NCBI GenBank assembly: GCA_009746045.1
Contig: RPFO01000296.1
Span: forward strand, 2,928,298 to 2,992,297
Length of the DNA stretch: 64,000 nt
Reading direction: 5' to 3'
Origin: Mesostigma viride
Lineage: Eukaryota; Streptophyta; Mesostigmatophyceae; Mesostigmatales; Mesostigmataceae
The stretch's first letter is position 1. Each line of letters begins with the position of its first letter. The notes beneath the pieces are model-generated. The model saw only the letters and a list, made by a program, of their open reading frames with translations, was not told where the DNA came from and ran no database searches. The translations under genes were made by a program, and so were the position numbers. This document shows, one piece after another, positions 1 to 10,200 of the stretch.

Positions 1-470
1 CCCTACACCCTACACCCTACACCCTACACCCTACACCCTACACCCTACACCCTACATCCTACACCCTACACCCTACACCCTACACCCTACACCCTACACC
101 CTACACCCTACACCCTACACCCTACACCCTACACCCTACACCCTACACCCTACACCCTACACCCTACACCCTACACCCTACACCCTACATCCTACACCCT
201 ACACCCTACACCCTACACCCTACACCCTACACCCTACACCCTACACCCTACACCCTACACCCTACACCCTACACCCTACACCCTACACCCTACACCCTAC
301 ACCCTACACCCTACACCCTACACCCTACACCCTACACCCTACACCCTACACCCTACACCCTACACCCTACACCCTACACCCTACACCCTACACCCTACAC
401 CCTACACCCTACACCCTACACCCTACACCCTACACCCTACACCCTACACCCTACACCCTACACCCTAAAC
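1..470. repeat. Telomeric heptamer array (CCCTACA)n, chromosome end
   Basis: About 67 tandem copies of CCCTACA fill the left edge, so the G-rich strand reads TGTAGGG running outward to the end, the polarity expected of a left telomere. Two units read TCCTACA. The innermost unit (about 464-470) is CCCTAAA, the canonical plant-type telomere unit (TTTAGGG on the other strand). Unique sequence starts at 471. That this is the functional telomere is inferred from position, polarity, unit size and similarity to TTTAGGG; an interstitial or assembly-edge array is less likely. Confidence 0.85.
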
Positions 471-813
471 AGTTAGGCACTCGGCACGCGGTGGGTGGGT
501 GGGTGGGTGGGTGGGTGGGTGGGTGGGTGGGTGCCGTGCATCCCCCATATGCCTCTTTGCAAGAAACTAGGTTCCACGAGGGTGATCTCATTTGAGCCTT
601 TGGGGTCAGCTTGTTTGGGCGTAGCATGACACGCAACTGATGATACTACGACAAGTGGCGGCATGTGGACACTCGGCGGACCATGGTCGGTGGAGTGGCA
701 CGTGAATTGCAGGGGGGTGGCCATGCATGATCACGACAGGTACTGACGCACGCGTACTGGTGGCAAAAAGGGCATGTAATGGGCCGTGCGCAGGTGGTGG
801 CAAGCACGCATAC
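471..813. other. Subtelomeric junction, no gene
   Basis: This stretch lies between the telomere and the last surviving P450 exon. It starts with a GGGT/GGTGGGT run at about 489-532. Neither strand encodes the rest of a P450 (no I-helix, ExxR or haem-Cys motif is readable), although the upstream exon ends in a good splice donor at 813-812 on the minus strand. Confidence 0.6.
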
Positions 814-1004
814 CCGTGGCAAGAAGGGCAGGTACTTTGCCATGGCCAGCGCAAAGCGGTTCTCTATGGCCTCCTCCAGCACGGGGCTCAGGTCATCCAC
901 GAACGCGTTGCCTGGGTCCTGCCCCGCCAGTGCGTTCATGGGGTAGTCGTCGAACGCGGCCGCGCAGATGATGTCCAGCGACAGGCGCATCTGGGGATGG
1001 GGGA

Positions 1005-2395
1005 GGATATGGGCGAGCAAAGGGGAAGGGGGGAGAGGAGGGAAGGGGAGGATATGGGCGAACAAAGGGGAAGGGGGGAGAGGAGGGAAGGGGAGGATGT
1101 GGGCGAGCAAAGGGGAAGGGGGGAGAGGAGGGAAGGGGAGGATATGGGCGAACAAAGGGGAAGGGGGGAGAGGAGGGAAGGGGAGGATATGGGCGAGCAA
1201 AGGGGAAGGGGGGAGAGGAGGGAAGGGGAGGATATGGGCGAACAAAGGGGAAGGGGGAGAGGAGGGAAGGGGAGGATATGGGCGAACAAAGGGGAAGGGG
1301 GAGAGGAGGGAAGGGGAGGATATGGGCGAGCAAAGGGGAAGGGGGGAGAGGAGGGAAGGGGAGGATATGGGCGAACAAAGAGGAAGGGGGAGAGGAGGGA
1401 AGGGGAGGATATGGGCGAACAAAGGGGAAGGGGGAGAGGAGGGAAGGGGAGGATATGGGCGAACAAAGGGGAAGGGGGAGAGGAGGGAAGGGGAGGATAT
1501 GGGCGAACAAAGGGGAAGGGGGGAGAGGAGGGAAGGGAAGGATATGGGCGAACAAAGGGGAAGGGGGGAGAGGAGGGAAGGGGAGGATATGGGCGAACAA
1601 AGGGGAAGGGGGAGAGGAGGGAGGGGAAGGATATGGGCGAACAAAGGGGAAGGGGGAGAGGAGGGAGGGGAAGGATATGGGCGAACAAAGGGGAAGGGGG
1701 GAGAGGAGGGAAGGGGAGGATGTGGGCGAACAAAGGGGAAGGGGGGAGAGGAGGGAAGGGGAGGATATGGGCGAGCAAAGGGGAAGGGGGAGAGGAGGGA
1801 AGGGGAGGATATGGGCGAACAAAGGGGAAGGGGGGAGAGGAGGGAAGGGGAGGATATGGGCGAACAAAGGGGAAGGGGGGAGAGGAGGGAAGGGGAGGAT
1901 ATGGGCGAACAAAGGGGAAGGGGGGAGAGGAGGGAAGGGGAGGATATGGGCGAGCAAAGGGGAAGGGGGGAGAGGAGGGAAGGGGAGGATGGGCGAACAA
2001 AGGGGAAGGGGGGAGAGGAGGGAAGGGGAGGATATGGGCGAACAAAGGGGAAGGGGGGAGAGGAGGGAAGGGGAGGATATGGGCGAGCAAAGGGGAAGGG
2101 GGAGAGGAGGGAAGGGGAGGATATGGGCGAACAAAGGGGAAGGGGGAGAGGAGGGAAGGGGAGGATATGGGCGAACAAAGGGGAAGGGGGAGAGGAGGGA
2201 AGGGGAGGATATGGGCGAACAAAGGGGAAGGGGGGAGAGGAGGGAAGGGGAGGATATGGGCGAGCAAAGGGGAAGGGGGAGAGGAGGGAAGGGGAGGATG
2301 GGCGAACAAAGGGGAAGGGGGGAGAGGAGGGAAGGGGAGGATATGGGCGAACAAAGGGGAAGGGGGGAGAGGAGGGAAGGGAAGAGGAGGGAAGG
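1005..2395. repeat. 45-bp homopurine-biased minisatellite in P450 intron 2
   Basis: About 31 tandem copies of a 44-45-bp unit (core GATATGGGCGAACAAAGGGG followed by AAGGGGGGAGAGGAGGGAAG) lie just upstream of exon 3 in gene orientation. On the transcribed-sense minus strand it is a polypyrimidine tract, and the unit includes the acceptor-proximal intron sequence, suggesting it grew from the 3' end of the intron. It decays into irregular purine-rich sequence to about 2650. All open frames across it are artefacts of the repeat. Confidence 0.9.
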
Positions 2396-3177
2396 GGAAG
2401 GGGCGGAGGAGGAGGGACGGCAAGGGGAAGGGGGGAGAGGAGGGAAGGGAAGGAAAGAGGGGAGAGATTGGAGGGACGGGAGGCATGTGCGGGAGGCGAG
2501 GTAAGTCCAGGGAGGAGGGGAGTGGGGTACAGAAACATGGGCATATGGTGTGGGTGGGAGGGAGATGAAGGGGAGGAGACAAGGGGGGGGGGGGAGGGAG
2601 AATATTCACATGTGTTGGGGGGCAAATACGGGAAGGAGATGAGAAGGAGGGAACAACATGTCCGCGCGGCATGGGCCGTGAAATACAGGAGAGGAGGTTG
2701 TGTCGTGGTGAGTAAGGCAGGAGATGGGAAGGGGCAGACGAGCGGAGAGAGATGAGGGGGAAGGAACAGAGAGCGCGGCTGAAAAAGATAACTTTGGGTG
2801 TTGGAGGGAAGCAGAAATGGGAGGGAGGAACAAAGGTGGTGGGCGAGTGTGCTGGAGGATATGGGTGAGAGTGGAAAGGGAAGAATGCATAGTTCACACA
2901 GAAATATACAGTCGTGCAAATAGTCCAGGTGTGCCAAGCTAACATGATGTGTTGCAGGAGATAAACCACGCCACATGATGATGAAGCAACACCTCCCGCT
3001 GCCTAACTGGCCCCCTGGGGGTGTAGGTCATGCAGTTGCTAATGCCCCCAGCTGTGACCCCGACACCCACCATCCTGCCCCATTCATGCTGGCTTGCACC
3101 GCGCCTGCGATAAAGAATGCCTCTCCCACCATTTCCATCGCATATCCCACTTGCAGCACCTCAGCGTCACATGCGTC

Positions 3178-3268
3178 ACCCACCATCAGGTCCTGCACAC
3201 CCACCGCCACGTCCTGCACACCCACCATCAGGTCCTGCACACCCACCGCCACGTCATGCACACCCACC
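3178..3268 (-). repeat. 21-bp repeat carrying the P450 exon 2 splice donor
   Basis: Downstream of exon 2 in gene direction, 21-bp units alternate between versions ending GACCTGATG and GACGTGGCG, each followed by GTGGGT. This gives five candidate 5' splice sites 21 bp apart. The unit length is a multiple of three, so any donor choice keeps frame and adds 7-residue blocks (VGVHDVA or VGVQDLM). Confidence 0.8.
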
Positions 3269-3509
3269 ATCAGGTCCTGCACATCCCACACCGGCTCGCG
3301 TCCGTACTGGAACAGCAGCGCCACCAGCTCGTGCACGCGGTCGTACATGGCCGGCACCGCATTCCGCATGCAGGTCCCCCCGAAGCAGGGCCGCAGATGC
3401 TTGTGCAGCGACCGCCAGCGTTCGCCGTCCGCAGTGAACAGCGTGCGTGGGCCACCAAACAGGAGCTGGTGGGGGTGGGGGGTGGGTGGGTGGGGGCAGT
3501 GAGGCATAA

Positions 3510-3815
3510 GTTTTTGTTTTGTTTTGTTTTGTTTTGTTTTGTTTTGTTTTGTTTTGTTGCGTTGTGTAGTGTAGTGTAGTGTAGTGTAGTGTAGTGTAGT
3601 GTAGTGTAGTGTAGTGTAGTGTAGTGTAGTGTAGTGTAGTGTAGTGTAGTGTAGTGTAGTGTAGTGTAGTGTAGTGTAGTGTAGTGTAGTGTAGTGTAGT
3701 GCTGTGCTGTGCTGTGCTGTGCTGTGTTGTGTTGTGTTGTGTTGTGTTGTGTTGTGTTGTGTTGTGTTGTGTTGTGTTGTGTTGTGTTGTGTTGTGTTGC
3801 GTTGCGTTGTGGTGC
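3510..3815. repeat. Four consecutive pentanucleotide arrays in P450 intron 1
   Basis: On the plus strand the run passes through TTTTG (about 3513-3553), TGTAG (3562-3700), TGCTG (3700-3725) and TGTTG (3726-3800) pentamers. Each block differs from its neighbour by one base per unit, which suggests stepwise point mutation and re-amplification. Confidence 0.9.
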
Positions 3816-4078
3816 GATGGGTTGGGCACAATGAAAGGGCGAGGATGCAGGCATGCCAAGCATGGCAGCATGGCACGCATGGCCGCAGGAACGTCCGGAC
3901 GATACGTAAGAGTCACTATATCATGATAGGGTAACTACAGAAGGCGCACTGACATGGCCCGCGCTTCCTGCATGCTGGGAACGCACGCATAACAGGAAGC
4001 TGTGTTCGACAGGGATATTGTCGAGGCAAGCAACGAATAGTAAACATGGATGTAGTAGCATGTCATCATTCTATTACT

Positions 4079-4215
4079 ATAAAGATAAAATACGGGAATA
4101 AAACTATCTACTACTATCTTATAAAGATAGCGTACGGGAATAAAACTATCTACTACTATCTCATAAAGATAACGTACGGGAACAAAACTATCTTACCTAT
4201 CTACAAAGATAATAT
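4079..4215. repeat. 42-bp tandem repeat, 3 copies, P450 intron 1
   Basis: Units begin at 4079, 4121 and 4163 with ATAAAGATA, then TACGGGAA and AAAACTATCT. They are AT-rich against a GC-rich background. A GGTGGGTGG-type degenerate repeat follows at 4312-4395. No coding signal is present. Confidence 0.8.
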
Positions 4216-5491
4216 TTTCAGCAGGGCATGTCTAGAGAGGGATCCATCCAAACAGCAGATCTCGTCGCCTGGGTGGCGGGTGTGGAGGCAGCCCGACGGG
4301 TGCGTGCATGTCCGGTGGGTGGGTGGGTGGATGCATGTCCGGCGGGTGGGTGGTCGCATGGTGGGTGGGTGGGTGGTCGCATGGTTGGTGGGTAGATGCA
4401 TGCGCATCGTCGCCCTGCCGCGGAGGGCAGCAGGGACAATGCGTGCACCTGGGCCCCCACCGTGCAGATGGCAGTACAACAAGGGAGATGGGTGCCTGAT
4501 GCACATGCACCAACGTGGCACCATGGTGTGCTGTTGGCAGCAAGGCAAGGGACGCAGGTGCACTGTTGATGCTGGCACCATCTCCCTCACGAGGCACAGA
4601 CACACCAGGCGTTTTAATTGTGGCATGGCAGGCACGCACACCCAAATTTCAAGTTGCCTTGCTGACGATTGAAATGTGCCATGTATGTACACACCCAAAG
4701 CGTGTGGGACATGTCCAGGTTGGGGCGTCATATTGGTACCAGCCACCCTGCTGGTCCCAACATGACTGTCTGCTGCCTGTAGGTCGTCCCCACACTGGTC
4801 GGCAGCTGGAGGGTGAAGGCCAATCAGACAGACAGCTAATACAGAAACAAAGTTTAGGACGGCATTCCACGGCCATCAGCGTCCCAAGCGAGCACGGTGC
4901 CGCAACCAGGTGGGACGGCGTCCAACACTTGGCAACAATATAACATGCACAGGGGTGAAAGGGTGGCCAGCTATCGATGAGAGTAAAGCAGCACGCTGTG
5001 ACTGCCATCCCCATTAAGCGTCAGATGTGAAACGACGCTTGCTTTCAATTCCACAGGGAGCGCGGGGCCTTGTAGCGGTCTAATGGGCGCATGCGTACCT
5101 CGCCAAAATCGGAGTACCACTGGGCGCCCTTGTCATCCCCACAACCGAGGGGAGGCGGTCTTTTTAGAACTTGCTTTGCAACTTCAGGATCCACGCAGAT
5201 GACGAATTTTTTATTTAACAGGGTTATTTCGAAGACAGGGCCGTGTTCCTCGGCCCATTGCCCGACGGTGTGCATCCAGTACGGGCTGGACATGTCCATC
5301 AGATTCCCCAGCAAACGCTGGCCATGGACCCTGGGCGGGCCCATCCCACGCACCCCATGACTAAATAACCGTAGATACACCTGGTATATACAGAATGCTA
5401 GTAACGCGACTACCGACACTGGGATGAATCCTATTGTCCATGACGCTGCCACGGAAACGCCGGCAATGCCAGCGAGGACCAGACTATGCAT

Positions 5492-5787
5492 GGCTTTCCC
5501 GAGACATGACCGCTATCTTCTGCTTCTTAGACTTAAAGGAAACGCGATTGAACTAATAAAATTACAGATTTTTAGAAATCTTTTGCCTACATTACGCAGC
5601 ATCTCGCATGCACAGCAATTTTTAACATATCCGCCATCGCCAAGAAGGAAAGATTAGGGCGCACGGTATTCTCGACTAGTAAATACGCCTTCATCCGTTG
5701 TTGGTTACCGTTGCTCATCTGCCACGTGGCGTCAAATATTTCGCAGGAGACCGTTCGCGCGTCATACAGTAACGTACGGCGTGGGAC

Positions 5788-5819
<32 letters not shown>

Positions 5820-6310
5820 TATCGAGCTCAATAACGTACGACATACAGTGTACAGGATCCCTGCGTGGAATCCAACAAGCTAACTACTGTAACAGAATCA
5901 CCGCATCGGTTTTTTGGCAGAATCCGATGCGCACGTCACAGCCATGAATTTTCTTTACACACCGTGATGGGCCACTACATGGCACAGCAACAACAACAAC
6001 AACAACAAGAATGCTCATCTCTCCCACCCATTTACTCTCCCACCGATTTACGACCGTCAGATGGGTGAATCTGACGGACGGACGGACAGGTACACCCGAG
6101 AACCGCACAGATGTAGCCGAAATCCGCACAGATGTAGCCGAAAACCGCACAGATGTATCCGACAAACCACATAGACGCGACGCGAGGGATTGGGGCCGTC
6201 GGATGGTGGAGGCGTTGTCCCCAACCCGAGGGGCGACGGGTTGACAAGGGTAAAGGTGGCGCAAGCCACCGGCGGTGGGTGGGGGCGGCCAAGCGCCTGT
6301 GGCGCGGTGG

Positions 6311-6365
<55 letters not shown>

Positions 6366-7279
6366 GGGCACAGGCGGCCCATGTGCGGCGTTGAGTTGAG
6401 TTGAGTTTGTTCCCGCGCCGGTGAACCGACAGGGTTCATTAGTAGTGGATCCAACGGCTGGTCCTGCCTTACTGTATGGCAAACAAGGTGAGAGCGGTGA
6501 GATACTTGACCCCTGCTTTAGTGCGGCGTGGGAAACAACTGAACTGAACTGAACACACCGTGATACTAGCAAATATGATTTCGTATATCGAAGATGCCCG
6601 AGTACGAGTAGAAGGGGTCGGCTTGAAAGCTCCCCTTGAAAGTTGAAAGCATCGTGAATATAATTGGCCCCTTGCTACGGGCTACCGTGCCATCGGCCGT
6701 CTCTGCTGCATGTGCGGCGTGAGTTGTGCCAACAACAAAAACAACAAACAGCTAGGCATTTCAGGCTATTTCTGGCATACCTGGGTCACCTTATAACTGT
6801 TATATGGAAATAAACTAACACCCATTTCACCGGAAAAACAACAAACAGTTCCTCTACTGTACTGTGGAGATAGGTATCTGTAGATAGCGTGGAGTCCAGA
6901 TCCAGGGACTCTTGAACCCTGCGACGCAGTCCTCCTACTTCAACCCCAAAGGTGTGTGAGTTTGGCAGAGCGCGGGAAGCGCGCCAATTTGATTGATGCG
7001 CCTGCGTAAGCCACGCCGCTGAGCCTCGGGCCCCTTCCGGCGCGAGTTGCGTGACTTCCCAACAGGCTGGTGCCTGCCAAGTGCCAACTGGTCGCGGACG
7101 GGTAGTGAGTCATCACCCGCGCCAGCCGTTTCAAGCAGGTGCTTCAAAAAATGCTGGCTGGCAGGCAAGCCAGCCCCGCGTGGAAGGCTGAAAAGCGAAC
7201 CAGGTGTTTCCGTTGGCGATGGCCGCGACCAGCGAATGACGGCAGGCTAGCGGGGAACGAATATACGTGTTCGAGCGAT
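5492..7279. other. Divergent intergenic region between P450 and arginine decarboxylase
   Basis: No gene is recognisable here. The region holds three CAA trinucleotide runs (5789-5818, 5986-6009, 6311-6366; the last about 18 units), a threefold repeat around CCGCACAGATGT at 6105-6165 and a terminal-inverted-repeat element at 6390-6554. As the two flanking genes diverge, both promoters should lie here, but no core promoter element is convincing. Confidence 0.5.
6390..6554. mobile_element. Small MITE-like element with GTTGA pentamer ends, copy 1
   Basis: The left end reads GTTGAGTTGAGTTGAGTTTG then TTCCCGCGCCGGT. The right end in reverse complement reads GTTCAGTTCAGTTCAGTTGT then TTCCCACGCCGC. 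The roughly 32-bp inverted ends enclose about 100 bp with no coding capacity. A related element with the same end sequence lies at 44126-44306, which supports a dispersed family. No target-site duplication was identified. Confidence 0.5.
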
Positions 7280-10200
7280 ATGACCACGCATGCGTGCTGC
7301 GCCTTTCGACCTCGCCTTTGCTTGCAGAGCTCGCCCGGGTGCGCGGGGCAGCCCGCGTGCCTTCCGGCCCGCGAAGCGCATGTGAAGAAGGTTTCCGCCG
7401 GCCTTCGGTCACATGTCAAGTGTTTGAAGCCATTAGGGGTGCCCAAGCTTTCTGCGCCCTTTCAGTCTCGGCGGCCACAATGGATTCGTCACCAGGCCGT
7501 CGTAACTCGTGCGGCTCAGGCCATCAATTCCGAAGGATGGACCATCGATGATGCAACGGAACTCTACCGCATTGATGGATGGGGAGCTCCGTACTTCCGA
7601 ATCAATTCTAAGGGCAATATAGCCGTTCGACCCCTTGGTGATGAATGTAAGAGGATGCACCTAATTTTTCAACCCATCGTATTTGCTGTTCGATGAAAAG
7701 TTTCGCCATGTCGGCAGTATCAGTACATTCTTCGGAAAGCCTAAATAAACTAATGCGAGGTTGCGAAGTTTTTACCTCGACTGAAAACACATGAGGTCAA
7801 GCTGCTGTACTTATCTACGTATCTTCTAGCCTTAAGAAGTTCTGCCGTGTGGTTGGGGGAAATAGCGGTCTGGCTAAGTGTTTTCGCTAGAGATCATTCC
7901 CTGATCGTTCGTGCGCCGACCGAGGACAGCGCATAGATTGAGCACATGCTAATGATATCGTCGAGGGATGTGCGATTGATATATCTTCATAGTCTGCGTG
8001 CCTTGTTGTTGACCTGGTCAACTTGTGCCAAGCGAGTTCCGGCACTTCCAAACATTTTTTCCCGCCTCCTGTGTCATGCGGTCCACAGCATGTCCTGGCT
8101 ACTTTCTACCCTTCACAAAACCAATTTTCCTGAGACGCCCTTCAGCGCATTTCCAACGGCACGTTAGGTTGGCATGTATTTGGAAGACCACTCGTCTAGC
8201 AGAACAAGACATTGTTTCAGACTGGCATGACTGAAACCTTGGTGGGCTCCATTCTATATGTCTCGCCAGCAGACCCCCTGGAAAATGATGAGCTGTTCAC
8301 GAATGGGTAAAGGGAGCAAGAATATCCAAAGATATTTGCATAGCAATGGTTTTGTAGTTACTCCTTGCGTTCTCTGTGCCTGTCCATGCTAGCTGCTTCA
8401 TACCTCGCGTGGGCGACCATTTGAAAATGCTTTTTGAACACCCTTGCAGATGGGCCCTGGACATCCTTTCATCGCTGACTTCCCCTTCCACTTTTCCTTT
8501 CTGACCGGCCAATGTTCCCTTGCCGGTTTCCTGCTCCCACTTTCCTTCCGGACCACCCTGCCCGCCCCCCCCCCTGCCAGGCGAGGACCGCGAGATCGAT
8601 GTGCTGGAGCTGCTGCAGTCGCTGGGCAAGCGCGGCCTGTCGGCGCCGCTGCTGCTGCGGTTCCCCGAGATTGTCTGTGATCGCGTGCGCCGGCTGCAGG
8701 AGTGCTTCGATGAGGCGATTTACAACTTTGGATATGAGGTAGGTGTTTGAGAATTATGAGGGCTTATGAACGGCTATGGCTTTAAGGTCCACGTAGTTAC
8801 ATGGCTGCGAAATCTGACTGTACTGTTTGAAGCTGGATGTGTCATGGCTCACTGGCTAGGCACATTCTGTGCATACTAGTCCATGGAGTCTTGAGCAATT
8901 CCTGCCAACGCTCACGTCGGCTGGCTTGGGATCTTAGGAAGCCACGCCCATCTTGGGCAACTAGGCACCAATCGTGAGTACCCACATGGCAGAAGGCCCC
9001 ATGTGCTCCAGCTTGATGTGGCAAGCAGTGCCGGTTCCATGTGTCCCAAACACGAACGAGACTGCATCCAGCTTTCTAGGCCAGGCCCCATGGCTGCTCT
9101 GGATGCTAGTCATCCAAGCTGGTGTCGCAGAGAGCTCCAAAGGCTCTGTGAAAGTATTCTGCATGCATTACGTTTCTGCTCAGCGACATTTTGTCAGGCT
9201 GAGATTAACAAGGGCTTGGCCTGCCTGTCTGACCATAGGGTGCAGCCCTCCTGCTCTTTTTGTGTCTCATTTCCCCTGCGGTTGCTGCGTCCCAACCTAT
9301 CCTCAAAAAATGCCCTAGTTTTGGTTCAGATGTCTTGATATGTTTCCTTCGCCAACGAGTGACTGATGCAGACATGGCTTTGCCTTGCGCATGAAGCAGC
9401 AGTTCCTCTTCCCATGATTGACACAGTCACGGCACGCCTCATTTGCACGCTTGCACGCCTTACCTATGGACACCCTTGATGCTCAGCAGTGAGCAAGATC
9501 GCAGAATGCTAGCAATTCATTCACGCCCCTCTCTCGCTCGTTCATGGTGGTAGTGCATCTCTCATACCCATACCCTATTTATGCATGCACCATGTCGCAA
9601 TCTTCCCCCCTACCCTCAAACACACTAATATAGAGACCCACCCACCCCTCTCGCGTGTGTGTGCGGCACCGCACCAGTCCACGTTCCAGGGCGTGTTCCC
9701 CGTCAAGTGCAACCATGACCGCCACGTGCTCGAGGCCGCCGTTTCCTTTGGCTCGCGCTATGCGTTCGGGCTGGAGGCCGGGTCCAAGCCGGAGCTGCTC
9801 ATCGCCATGTCCGTGCTCAAGCGCTGCGGGGCGCCCGGCGCGCTGCTCATTTGCAACGGGTACAAGGTGGGTAGAGCAAAATCCATGAGTGAGATGCAAA
9901 CCTTAGCGCGCGGCTCACGGGGTGCAATGGGGGGCTAGGTGCGCACTACCAATGGGTGGGAGGCGCACTGGGCATACAGCGGTGTGCTCACGGGGTGATC
10001 CGGGGGACCGCTTGGCCCTGTGCGCAGATGGGAGAATGTGGATGGGCATCAAGGGGCGCAGCCCTGTGCAAGTCCAGTTATGATGGATAACGTCACACTG
10101 GTGCTTGCCCACTTTCTGGACATGCACCTATGCCGTACTTTATGGTATCATCCCATACGATTACGTGGCAGTTCAACAGAGTCTATTGATAGTTCGTGCA

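Larger units (their letters stand above)
814..5491 (-). pseudogene. Cytochrome P450, 3' half lost at the telomere
   Basis: Three minus-strand exons join in phase 0: 5491-5099, 3465-3268 and 990-814, giving 256 residues. Exon 1 starts at ATG 5491 and holds an N-terminal membrane anchor (around residues 17-43) followed by a GMGPPRVHG proline-rich hinge typical of microsomal or plastid P450s. Exon 2 carries the C-helix region (LFTADGERWRSLHKHLRPCF). Exon 3 carries the region reading MRLSLDIICAAAFD. Exon 3 ends with donor GG|GTATGC, but only about 340 bases remain before the telomere, so the I-helix, ExxR and haem-ligand cysteine domain is missing; a normal P450 has about 500 residues. No monooxygenase activity is possible from this copy. 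The subfamily cannot be assigned. The introns are swollen by a 45-bp purine array and pentanucleotide runs, and the exon 2 donor is repeated five times. Confidence 0.82.

Noticed and set aside
646-2976. Very long Pro/Ser/Leu-rich and Gly/Arg/Glu-rich open frames on both strands
   Set aside because: They are open in several frames at once because the 45-bp purine-biased repeat lacks stops; the true coding inside is only the P450 exon 814-990 on the minus strand.
3028-3916. Thr/His/Asn-Thr repeat proteins over the pentanucleotide arrays
   Set aside because: Frame openness follows from TGTAG/TGTTG repeats; only the 3268-3465 segment is a genuine exon.
6032-6572. Poly-Val, poly-Cys, poly-Leu, poly-Gln and poly-Thr proteins
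   Set aside because: All are translations of the same CAA run in different frames, with no conserved flanks.
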